From positions 1 to 64,000 of the forward strand of contig NZ_CAJPQR010000011.1 of NCBI RefSeq assembly GCF_905372745.1: a DNA stretch of 64,000 nucleotides. The letters run 5' to 3'. Position numbers and translations under genes: made by a program. Source of the stretch: an uncultured Campylobacter sp. GTDB taxonomy: Bacteria > Campylobacterota > Campylobacteria > Campylobacterales > Campylobacteraceae. The notes under the pieces are model-generated. The model searched no databases. It was not told the DNA's origin and saw only the letters and a program-made list of their open reading frames with translations. Shown here in pieces: positions 45,747 through 53,151 of this stretch (the first letter of the stretch is position 1; each line of letters begins with the position of its first letter).

Positions 45747-47000
45747 ATGGAAAAAAGTAAAATTTTAATAGTAGAAGACAACAAAGCCTTAGCAAAGCTA
45801 ATCGCTAAAAAGATGGAAGATAATACTGAAATGCAAGTGGACGTCGCTCACAGCTTAGCCGAAGCGCAAGCGTTTCTTACGAAGGCTAAGGATTATTTTA
45901 TAACTTTGCTCGATTTAAATTTGCCCGATGCTCCAAACGGCGAAGTGGTCGATTTCGTAGCGTCTAAGGGCTTACCGATTATAGTTTTAACGGGCAGTAT
46001 GGACGATAAGACTAGAGAGACTTTTATGGACAAGGACATCGTGGACTACGTCTATAAGGGAAATATGAGCGACGTAAATTATATATTTCATATGATAGAT
46101 AGGCTAAAAAACAACAAGCAGTATAAGGTCATGGTAGTAGAAGACGTAATGCAGACTAGAAACGACGTAAAAAAAATATTGCAGAATTTGCAGTTTCAAG
46201 TATTTACGGCGGCTCACGGCGAAGAAGCGATGAATTATTTTGCCGATAATCCCGATATAAAACTCGTGGTTTCTGATTACGGTATGCCGGTAAAAGACGG
46301 TTTGGAGGTTTTAAAAGAGCTAAGGGAACAAAAAGATAAAAACGAACTAGGCGTTATAATGATGACTAGCGCGAACGAAAACGTTAGCGGCGCGGTATTT
46401 TTGAAAAACGGAGCTAATGATTTTATCGCTAAGCCGTTTTTAAAAGAAGAGCTTATTTGCCGCGTAAATAATACTATAGAAAATATGGAAAATATCAATA
46501 AAATCGCAAATTTCGCCAATAAAGATTTTCTAACCGGATTATTTAATAGAAGGTATTTTTACGACGATATGCAAGGGTACTTGGCTAGTTTGGAAGAAAA
46601 TCCTATGCCTTACGCCGTAGCCGTGATCGATGTAGACGGGCTTAAAAATATCAACGATAAATACGGACAAGATAGCGGCGATAAAATTTTGAAACTACTG
46701 GCTAAAAAATTAATCGACGACACCAAAAGCAGCGATATAGCGGCTAGATTCGGCGGCGGAGAATTTTGCGTTTTATTAAAAAACGTATCGCAAGAAGACG
46801 CGGTTAAATTTTTCGTCGGATTAAGAGCCGCAATAGCAGCCAATCCGATAAATATTAAAAACGAATCGGTTAAAATTTCGGTTTCCATAGGCGTTACTTT
46901 CGGTAAAAGCGATTATAACGTTGACGAAATTTTGGAGCTTGCCGATGAGGCTCTTTACAGAGCTAAACAAAACGGTAGAAATAGGGTGGAAATAGCCTGA
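45747..47000 (+). CDS. cbrR: CbrR-like regulator: REC-REC-GGDEF with GGGEF motif
   Basis: A 417-residue signalling protein with two receiver domains (about residues 1-120, phospho-acceptor D56; about 127-245, D177) and a GGDEF domain (about 250-417). C. jejuni CbrR, in the same position between recN and tatD as I recall, is needed for bile resistance. In canonical diguanylate cyclases the third residue of GG(D/E)EF binds the catalytic metal; here the motif is GGGEF (336-340), so cyclase activity is doubtful. The product-inhibition site RxxD is KSSD (327-330). The other metal Asp (D295) is kept. It could act as a c-di-GMP or GTP sensor. Unlike its neighbours it does not overlap recN; 71 bases separate them. 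Confidence 0.88.
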   Translation: MEKSKILIVEDNKALAKLIAKKMEDNTEMQVDVAHSLAEAQAFLTKAKDYFITLLDLNLPDAPNGEVVDFVASKGLPIIVLTGSMDDKTRETFMDKDIVDYVYKGNMSDVNYIFHMIDRLKNNKQYKVMVVEDVMQTRNDVKKILQNLQFQVFTAAHGEEAMNYFADNPDIKLVVSDYGMPVKDGLEVLKELREQKDKNELGVIMMTSANENVSGAVFLKNGANDFIAKPFLKEELICRVNNTIENMENINKIANFANKDFLTGLFNRRYFYDDMQGYLASLEENPMPYAVAVIDVDGLKNINDKYGQDSGDKILKLLAKKLIDDTKSSDIAARFGGGEFCVLLKNVSQEDAVKFFVGLRAAIAANPINIKNESVKISVSIGVTFGKSDYNVDEILELADEALYRAKQNGRNRVEIA

Positions 47001-47788
47001 TGATAATAGACACGCATTGTCATCTGGATGACAAAAGCTTTGACGGCGATCTTGCGCAAGTTATCGAAAACGCCCGTAAAAACGGTATTGGCGGAGTACT
47101 GATACCTGGGGCTGATATTAATGATTTACCAAAAGCGGCTAAAATAACCCACGAATTTGAAAATATATTTTTTGCCGTCGGAGTTCATCCGTATGAGAAG
47201 GCGGGATTTGACGAAGAGGCGCTGCGTAAATTTGCGCGAGACGAAAAGTGTATAGCCGTGGGCGAGTGTGGGCTTGATTATTTCCGCTTGCCCAAGGATG
47301 AGAACGAAAAAGAAGCGGAAAAAGCTGAACAAAAGCGCGTATTTAGAGCACAGCTTGATATGGCGGCAGAGTTAAATTTGCCGGTCATTTTGCATATAAG
47401 AGATGCAAACGAAGATAGTTTTAATATCTTAAAAGAGTATGCAAGCAGGCTGGTTGCTGCGGTTTTACACTGCTATAACGCTTCGCCGTTGCTTTTAGAG
47501 CTTGCTAAAATGGGCAAATTTTATTTTGGCATCGGCGGAGTTTTGACGTTTAAAAACGCAAAGAATTTGGTTCAAATTTTGCCCCAAATTCCGCTAGATA
47601 GGCTGCTACTTGAAACCGATGCGCCGTATCTGACGCCGGAGCCCTTTAGAGGCAAAAGAAACGAGCCTGCTTTTACGCGGTTGGTTGCGGCAAAGATGGC
47701 TGAGATTTTAAATTTAAAAGAAGAAGAAGAGGTAATGCAAATAACTACGAAAAACGCGAAGAAAATTTTTACGAAATTTAACACGTAA
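47000..47788 (+). CDS. tatD: TatD-family metal-dependent DNase
   Basis: A 262-residue TIM-barrel hydrolase. Metal ligands are visible in order: DTHCHLD (residues 3-9), GECGLDYF (near residues 91-98, Glu), LHIRDA (near residue 131), the HCYN His (near residue 154), and LLETDAPYLTPEP (near residues 201-213). TatD proteins are 3'-5' exonucleases on DNA or RNA, with suggested roles in repair and stress. The ATG shares one base with the stop of the preceding gene (TGATG). Confidence 0.95.
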   Translation: MIIDTHCHLDDKSFDGDLAQVIENARKNGIGGVLIPGADINDLPKAAKITHEFENIFFAVGVHPYEKAGFDEEALRKFARDEKCIAVGECGLDYFRLPKDENEKEAEKAEQKRVFRAQLDMAAELNLPVILHIRDANEDSFNILKEYASRLVAAVLHCYNASPLLLELAKMGKFYFGIGGVLTFKNAKNLVQILPQIPLDRLLLETDAPYLTPEPFRGKRNEPAFTRLVAAKMAEILNLKEEEEVMQITTKNAKKIFTKFNT

Positions 47789-47800
47789 TCAAGGAGAAAA

Positions 47801-49012
47801 ATGAAAATCTTTAGAGTAATAATGCTGTGTCTAGCCTGTGCGGGATGGCTTTTTGCGTCCGCAACCGGTAGCGACTCAGAGCAAACCCAAAAGATGATCT
47901 TAAAAGAATTCGACATAGACGCTAAATTTATGAAGAGTTCTTATTATAACGATATAAAAAAATCTATCAAAGATAGCAAAAGAAAAGAGTTTGCCGATAC
48001 TATAAGAAACGGTCATAAGCATATCCCGATGCTTCAAAAGATTATAGAAGATTCCGGTATCCCGGAGTCGTTTTTATATCTTGCTATGACGGAGTCCGGT
48101 TTTTCAAACCATATAGTATCTAGCAAGAAAGCCATCGGAATTTGGCAATTTATGGAGTCTACGGCTAGGCTTTACGGCCTTAGAGTCGATAAATATGCCG
48201 ACGAGCGAAAAGACCCTATGGCGGCTACCGCTGCGGCCACTAAATACCTACAAAGCTTAAAAAACGACTTTGGCAAGTGGTATCTTGCAATGATGGCCTA
48301 TAACTGCGGCGACGCAAGGCTAAGAGAGGGAATAAAAAAGGCCGGCACCGACGATCTAGCCGTTTTACTCGACGATAAAAAAAGCTATATTCCCAAAGAG
48401 ACGAAAAGATTCGTAAAGAAAATTTTAACTATCGCGCATATAGCCAAAGAACAAGAAAACCTGGTGGCTAAAACCAAGACCCAAGATGCCGTCAAAAATG
48501 CCGAACTATCTAAGGTAAGCGTCCCGGGCGGTACTACGCTGATGGAGGTCGGCGACAGCATAGGACTTAGTCTAAAAAAGATGAAAGAAAACAATATGCA
48601 TTTAAAATTCGTCTACACTCCTCCGACGCAAAAGCCGTATTATCTATATATACCGTCTAATAAAAAGAAAATGTTTAACGATAATTTCGAGGCTGCAAAA
48701 AATAGAAAATTTGAAATTTATACCGTCAAAGAAAACGATACGTTGCTAACCATAGCCGAAAAAACGGGCGTAAATCATAAAATTATAAAAGAGTACAACG
48801 GCCTTGCTTCAAATGAAATTAAGCCTGATCAAAAACTAGTCATACCTAGCGAACAAAATGTAAATTATTTGGCGGAATACATGGTAAAAAGCGGAGAGAC
48901 GCTAGGTGAAGTGTCGCAAAAATTCGATGTCGCGCTTGAAGATCTAAAAGAGGCTAATACGCTAATGAGCTCAAACGGTTCTATAGGAGCTAAACTTGCC
49001 GCAACCGAGTAG
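47801..49012 (+). CDS. mltD: membrane-bound lytic transglycosylase MltD-like, with LysM repeats
   Basis: Cleaves glycan strands to anhydro-muramyl ends. In 403 residues: signal peptide (1-21), an SLT catalytic domain (about 85-215) with the catalytic Glu in AMTESGFSN (near residues 88-96) and GIWQFMESTARLYG, followed by two LysM peptidoglycan-binding repeats (YTVKENDTLLTIAEKTG near residue 307 and YMVKSGETLGEVSQKF near residue 364). The second repeat is cut short at the end. AAGGAG precedes the ATG. It overlaps rlpA by 17 bases. Confidence 0.92.
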   Translation: MKIFRVIMLCLACAGWLFASATGSDSEQTQKMILKEFDIDAKFMKSSYYNDIKKSIKDSKRKEFADTIRNGHKHIPMLQKIIEDSGIPESFLYLAMTESGFSNHIVSSKKAIGIWQFMESTARLYGLRVDKYADERKDPMAATAAATKYLQSLKNDFGKWYLAMMAYNCGDARLREGIKKAGTDDLAVLLDDKKSYIPKETKRFVKKILTIAHIAKEQENLVAKTKTQDAVKNAELSKVSVPGGTTLMEVGDSIGLSLKKMKENNMHLKFVYTPPTQKPYYLYIPSNKKKMFNDNFEAAKNRKFEIYTVKENDTLLTIAEKTGVNHKIIKEYNGLASNEIKPDQKLVIPSEQNVNYLAEYMVKSGETLGEVSQKFDVALEDLKEANTLMSSNGSIGAKLAATE

Positions 49013-49853
49013 AGTTAAATTTATATTTTTTAGCCTATTTTTAGTTTTTTTTATGAGCGGTTGTTCGTTTTTGACCTCGCCTATGGGCGGCATAACGGGC
49101 GGCGGTTCTAAAAAGGGCGGAAGCGGTAAAATAAACTCATCTAAAGGCATGCATGAAGCCACTATGCGTCCGTATACCATAAATGGTAAAACGTACTATC
49201 CTACGGTCGTAAAAGTCGGCGACAGAGCTAGCGGAGTAGCTAGCTGGTACGGACCTGATTTCCACGGTAAAAGGACGTCAAACGGGGAAGTATACGATAT
49301 GCACGCTATGACGGCGGCGCATAAGACGCTACCGATGAATACGATGGTGCGCGTGACGAATATAAAAAACGGCAAAAGTATCGTCGTGCGTATCAACGAC
49401 AGAGGTCCTTTCGTGGCCGGTCGCGTAATCGACCTTTCAAAAACCGGCGCGGTAAAGCTCGACGTATTTAACGCCGGCACGGCTCCGGTTTTGCTTGAAG
49501 TCGTAGGTTTTAACGGTAACGTTAGCGACAAAACTACCGCTCAGGCGCCTCAGGCCAAAAATAAACCTGGCGCGCAAAGTTCGGGTATAGCTAAAACCCA
49601 GCAGCAAAGTTTTGTCGGCGGAGTCTTTATGGTGCAAATCGGCGCGTTTAAAAATTTAAGCGGCGCAAATGCGCAAAGACAGCAATACGCCGGCAAATAC
49701 GGCAATGGAGCGTATGATACGGTTATAAAGTCTTACGAGCTTGACGGAGGTAAGGTATATAGAGTGTTTATAGCCGGCTTTAGAAGCGAGGACGAGGCTA
49801 AAGACTTTATAAATGCCGGTCATATCGCGGGCGCATTTTTCGTGAGAGAATAA
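48996..49853 (+). CDS. rlpA: septal ring lytic transglycosylase RlpA
   Basis: A 285-residue lipoprotein: signal peptide with lipobox MSGC (Cys23), a Gly/Lys-rich linker, the double-psi beta-barrel domain (about residues 67-165: GVASWYGPDFHGKRTSNGE, RINDRGPFV), and a C-terminal SPOR domain (about 205-285) that binds denuded glycan at the septum. In Pseudomonas RlpA is a lytic transglycosylase specific for such glycans. The start is TTG 48996, chosen for TAGGAG six bases upstream and an intact signal peptide. Confidence 0.92.
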   Translation: MPQPSRVKFIFFSLFLVFFMSGCSFLTSPMGGITGGGSKKGGSGKINSSKGMHEATMRPYTINGKTYYPTVVKVGDRASGVASWYGPDFHGKRTSNGEVYDMHAMTAAHKTLPMNTMVRVTNIKNGKSIVVRINDRGPFVAGRVIDLSKTGAVKLDVFNAGTAPVLLEVVGFNGNVSDKTTAQAPQAKNKPGAQSSGIAKTQQQSFVGGVFMVQIGAFKNLSGANAQRQQYAGKYGNGAYDTVIKSYELDGGKVYRVFIAGFRSEDEAKDFINAGHIAGAFFVRE

Positions 49854-49854
49854 A

Positions 49855-50418
49855 ATGCAAAGAAAAACTAAAGAAACCGATATTAGGTTAGAGCTTGAGA
49901 TTTACGGTAGCGGTGAAGCCCAGATATGTACCGGTATAGGATTTTTCGATCATATGCTTGAGGCTTTTTGCAAACATGCGCTTTTTGATATGGAGCTTGT
50001 CTGCAAGGGCGATTTGCATGTAGATTTTCATCACAGCGTGGAGGACGTAGGCATCGTTATCGGACAAGCTTTAAGAGAGAAAATTTATCCGCTTAGCGGA
50101 GTCGAGAGATTTGGCGAGGCGACGGTAGTTATGGACGAGGCTGCGGTAAACTGCGCGCTTGATCTTTCAAATCGCCCGTTTTTAGTCTATGAGAGTATAA
50201 ACGAAGGCAAAGTAGGCGAATTTGACGTAGAGCTGGCGAACGAATTTTTCCAAGCCCTAGCGTTTAATGCTGCAATTACGCTACATATCGCTAAAATTCG
50301 CGGACGAAACTCTCATCATATCTTGGAGGCTAGCTTTAAGGCCTGCGCCGTCGCGCTAAGAAGGGCTTTGGCTAAAAACTCCAGAGTCGGCGTGCCTAGC
50401 ACGAAAGGCGTACTATGA
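49855..50418 (+). CDS. hisB: imidazoleglycerol-phosphate dehydratase, monofunctional
   Basis: The seventh step of histidine synthesis. The 187-residue protein is the dehydratase alone; C. jejuni has a bifunctional HisB fused to histidinol phosphatase, as I recall. The two manganese-binding motifs are present: DFHHSVED (near residues 58-65) and RNSHHILEASFKA (near residues 143-155), together with GIGFFDHML at the start. It stands between rlpA and kdsC with a 1-base gap upstream and a 4-base overlap downstream, away from other his genes. The start is ATG, directly after the rlpA stop. Confidence 0.95.
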   Translation: MQRKTKETDIRLELEIYGSGEAQICTGIGFFDHMLEAFCKHALFDMELVCKGDLHVDFHHSVEDVGIVIGQALREKIYPLSGVERFGEATVVMDEAAVNCALDLSNRPFLVYESINEGKVGEFDVELANEFFQALAFNAAITLHIAKIRGRNSHHILEASFKACAVALRRALAKNSRVGVPSTKGVL

Positions 50419-50903
50419 TAGAGATTATATTTTTAGACGTAGACGGTTGCCTAACCGACGGCAAGATCGTTTATAGTCCTAACGGCGACGAGCTTAAATT
50501 TTTTGACGTCAAGGACGGATACGCCATCGAGAGCTGGCTAAAGCTTGGCAAAAAAGTCGCGATTATCACCGGCAGAAGCTCTCCAATCGTCGAAAAAAGG
50601 GCGCAGGATCTAAAGATAACGCACGTCTATCAAGGCGTTAGCGATAAACTTCAAACCGCAAAACAGATACTGGAATTTGAAGGGCTGGAGTTTGAAAACG
50701 CTGCGGCTATAGGCGATGATTATAACGACTACAAGCTGCTAAAAAGCGTCGGATGGAGCTTTAAGCCAAAAAACGCGATCAAAGAGCTTGAAGTAAAAAC
50801 GAAGCTTAATTACAAGGGCGGTAACGGTGCGGTGCGCGAGATGATAGAGATGCTTATAAACAGCGAAGGCTTAAGGCGAGAGTGGGCTAAACGTTGGTTA
50901 TAA
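50415..50903 (+). CDS. kdsC: Kdo-8-phosphate phosphatase KdsC
   Basis: Hydrolyses Kdo 8-phosphate to Kdo before activation by KdsB. The 162-residue HAD-family protein has the nucleophile motif FLDVDGCLTDGK (residues 5-16), the ITGRSSPI motif (near residues 52-59) and IGDDYNDYKLLK (near residues 98-109), with no cap domain, as is typical for KdsC tetramers. It overlaps hisB by 4 and lptC by 10 bases, joining Kdo synthesis to LPS transport genes. Confidence 0.94.
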   Translation: MIEIIFLDVDGCLTDGKIVYSPNGDELKFFDVKDGYAIESWLKLGKKVAIITGRSSPIVEKRAQDLKITHVYQGVSDKLQTAKQILEFEGLEFENAAAIGDDYNDYKLLKSVGWSFKPKNAIKELEVKTKLNYKGGNGAVREMIEMLINSEGLRREWAKRWL

Positions 50904-51433
50904 GGATATTTTATATCGTCGTTAGCGTTTTTAGCGTGGCGATGGTTTATTTGGCGATAGAGGAGCCTTATTATAGCGAACTCTTAAAGGGCGGCGAAGT
51001 TAGCGCGGATATGCAGATGAACGCGGTTACCGACTATGAGATAAACGCCACGACTGTAAATGCTAGATACGAAGCCGATACGTGGAATAGATACGCCGAA
51101 TTTGACGAATTTATAAAATTTAGGGCAGAAATCTTTAAGGACAATAAGGAGCATAACGTTAGCGCAGATAAGGCATTTTATAACGGAGGTCGCATTAAAT
51201 TTAAAGGTAACGCTAAATATGCTAATAGCGAAAAATTGACGTTTTTTTCGGACGAGGTCGTTTATAGTACGGCGACGAAAGTAGCCGCGACCGAGACGCC
51301 TTTTACGATGACGCGCGACGAGGATAAGGTAGTCGGCAAGGCTTTGGTTTACGATTTTGAGCTAAAAAAGGCTTATATCAAAAAAGCGTTTGCCCTAATA
51401 GAACAAGATAGAAAGAAACGGGACGAAAAATGA
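50894..51433 (+). CDS. lptC: LPS export protein LptC
   Basis: LptC is the inner-membrane-anchored bridge of the LPS transport machine. The 179-residue protein has one N-terminal membrane helix (residues 2-21) and a periplasmic beta-jellyroll with FDEFIKFRAEIFKDNKEHNVSADKAFY-type strands in the central part. Sequence identity in the LptC family is low; the call rests on topology, length and position before lptA. The start is TTG 50894, inside kdsC. Confidence 0.85.
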   Translation: MVIRIFYIVVSVFSVAMVYLAIEEPYYSELLKGGEVSADMQMNAVTDYEINATTVNARYEADTWNRYAEFDEFIKFRAEIFKDNKEHNVSADKAFYNGGRIKFKGNAKYANSEKLTFFSDEVVYSTATKVAATETPFTMTRDEDKVVGKALVYDFELKKAYIKKAFALIEQDRKKRDEK

Positions 51434-51909
51434 CAAAGATAAATTTGATTAAAAAGACGGTTTTGGTTTTGGCGCTTGGTGCTTTGCCTCTTTTAGCAGA
51501 GCAAGTAGAGATCACCGCAGATGAGTTTTACGCCGACGAAGGCAAGCAAATAAGCGAATTTAAAGGTAACGTAAATATTAAAAAAGGTAAAGATACGCTA
51601 ACTGCTAATCTCGTCGTTATACATTTTGATAAAAATCGCAATCCGCTAAAATATGTCGCTTCCGGTAACGCCAAATTTAGAGTTTTTATCAAAAATAAAA
51701 CATACGACGGTAGCGGTAGCGAGCTTATTTACGAGCCAACGCCGAATTTATATACGATAAACGGCAACGGATTTTTGCACGAGATAGAAACTGATAAAAA
51801 AGTCTATGGCGAAAAGATAACCGTCAATCAAAATAGCGGTATGTATAACGTAAACAGCGGCAAAAAAGAGCCGGTTAAATTTATATTCCAGGTTGAGGAT
51901 AAAAAGTGA
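51430..51909 (+). CDS. lptA: LPS transport periplasmic protein LptA
   Basis: LptA forms the periplasmic bridge that carries LPS to the outer membrane. In 159 residues: a signal peptide (1-22) and an OstA-type jellyroll beginning VEITADEFYADEGK, with repeating strands such as FKGNVNIKKGKDTLTA and YVASGNAKFR. It overlaps lptC by 4 and engB by 4 bases. Confidence 0.9.
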   Translation: MTKINLIKKTVLVLALGALPLLAEQVEITADEFYADEGKQISEFKGNVNIKKGKDTLTANLVVIHFDKNRNPLKYVASGNAKFRVFIKNKTYDGSGSELIYEPTPNLYTINGNGFLHEIETDKKVYGEKITVNQNSGMYNVNSGKKEPVKFIFQVEDKK

Positions 51910-52529
51910 TCCGCGTTTTAAACGCAAAATTTATTATCTCTGCACCCGACATCTCCCTAGCTCCGCCTGCAAATTCTAGCGAAGTAGCGTTTTTAGGGCG
52001 TTCAAACGTCGGTAAAAGCAGCCTTATAAACGCCCTGGTTAATCAAAAAGGACTAGCCAAAAGCAGCTCGACGCCAGGCAAAACGCGCCTCATAAATTTT
52101 TTCGAGGTCGAATATGCGCTCGGTATCAAAAACGAGCAAGACGAACTAAGCGAGGAGAGGGCAAATTTGACCTTCGTCGATCTGCCGGGCTTTGGATACG
52201 CCAAAGTGGCTAAAAGCATGCACGCGCAGTGGAGAAAAAATCTCGACGAATATCTAAAATTTAGAGCCAACATAAAGCTTTTCGTGCATCTCATCGACTC
52301 GCGCCAGTTTGATATGCAAATCGATAGGGACGTAAACGACTATTTGCAAAGCTTCCTGCGCCCCGATCAAAAAATTTTAAATTTCCTCACAAAATCAGAC
52401 AAGCTAAATCAAAGCCAAAAAAGCGCGGTTTTAAAAGTCTATCCGGGCGCGCATTTCGTTTCGGCGCTTAAAAAAACGGGCGTAGAAAAGGCAAACGAGC
52501 TTATATATCTAAACGCGCTGGGGCTGTAA
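51906..52529 (+). CDS. engB: ribosome-assembly GTPase EngB (YsxC/YihA)
   Basis: A 207-residue GTPase of the TrmE-Era-EngA-like superfamily needed for large-subunit assembly. G1 is GRSNVGKSS (residues 31-39), G2 includes STPGKTR (near residues 56-62), G3 is DLPGFGYA (near residues 94-101), G4 LTKSDK (near residues 159-164), and G5 VSALKKTG. Full length. It overlaps lptA by 4 bases. Confidence 0.95.
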   Translation: MIRVLNAKFIISAPDISLAPPANSSEVAFLGRSNVGKSSLINALVNQKGLAKSSSTPGKTRLINFFEVEYALGIKNEQDELSEERANLTFVDLPGFGYAKVAKSMHAQWRKNLDEYLKFRANIKLFVHLIDSRQFDMQIDRDVNDYLQSFLRPDQKILNFLTKSDKLNQSQKSAVLKVYPGAHFVSALKKTGVEKANELIYLNALGL

Positions 52530-52645
52530 TGAAATCAAAAAGCCTCAGGCAAATTTTGGCATTTTTACCATCAAATTTTCCGACTAAATTTACAAATTTA
52601 AGCGACTCCAAGACTAAATTTGCAAATTTAGCTAAAAACCTATAA
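52529..52645 (+). CDS. possible small ORF coupled to engB
   Basis: A 38-codon frame whose ATG shares one base with the engB stop (TAATG) and whose stop ends 2 bases before the next gene's ATG, so it fills the gap exactly. It begins MKSKSLRQILAFLPSNF. Two AAATTT-rich near-repeats in its second half (ACTAAATTTaCAAATTTA and ACTAAATTTgCAAATTTA) give KF.NL repeats. No homologue recognised; it may be chance. Confidence 0.25.
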   Translation: MKSKSLRQILAFLPSNFPTKFTNLSDSKTKFANLAKNL

Positions 52646-52647
52646 CG

Positions 52648-53151
52648 ATGCAAATGAGTGCGGCGATGCGAAGACTTGGCGCGGAGAAACGATTTTTAAA
52701 GCAGCTTGCTTGGGTGGCTTTTCTCATCGTTTATCAGAGCCTAACGACTATATTTACATATCTACCGCCTCTTATCGGGATATTTTTCACCTATATGATT
52801 ATGCTAACCTTGCAGAAGCAAAAGACGCTCAAAGAGTTTGGCAAGGAGTGGTATTTTTGCCTATTTTACCTTACTTTTGCCGAGCAGGCGCACGGGTTTG
52901 CGCTGTTTTCAGCTGTGATTGCGTTTATGCTTTTTTATCATTTTATGTCCGACTGGCTCATCGTTACGCTAAAATCAAGAGAGCTTTTGGCGGCGGGATT
53001 CGTCGCCAGCGGTTATGTTTGGACCTGCGCGACGAGCTCTTTTATCTCATACGCGGCAAATTTACCCATGCTAAAATTTGACTACGAATACCTGATCTAC
53101 GTCGGCGTGGAGTCTGTTTTGGCGGTAATTTTGTTTAAGGGGCGCTTATGA
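52648..53151 (+). CDS. small integral membrane protein preceding mrdA
   Basis: A 167-residue protein with about five hydrophobic helices (near residues 20-35, 40-55, 65-95, 98-120 and 145-163). The size, topology and position just before mrdA recall MreD in other bacteria, but no MreD motif is clear. C. jejuni has an unnamed membrane protein at the same place, as I recall. Its stop overlaps mrdA by 4 bases, so a role in elongation-complex function is a reasonable guess. Confidence 0.7.
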   Translation: MQMSAAMRRLGAEKRFLKQLAWVAFLIVYQSLTTIFTYLPPLIGIFFTYMIMLTLQKQKTLKEFGKEWYFCLFYLTFAEQAHGFALFSAVIAFMLFYHFMSDWLIVTLKSRELLAAGFVASGYVWTCATSSFISYAANLPMLKFDYEYLIYVGVESVLAVILFKGRL

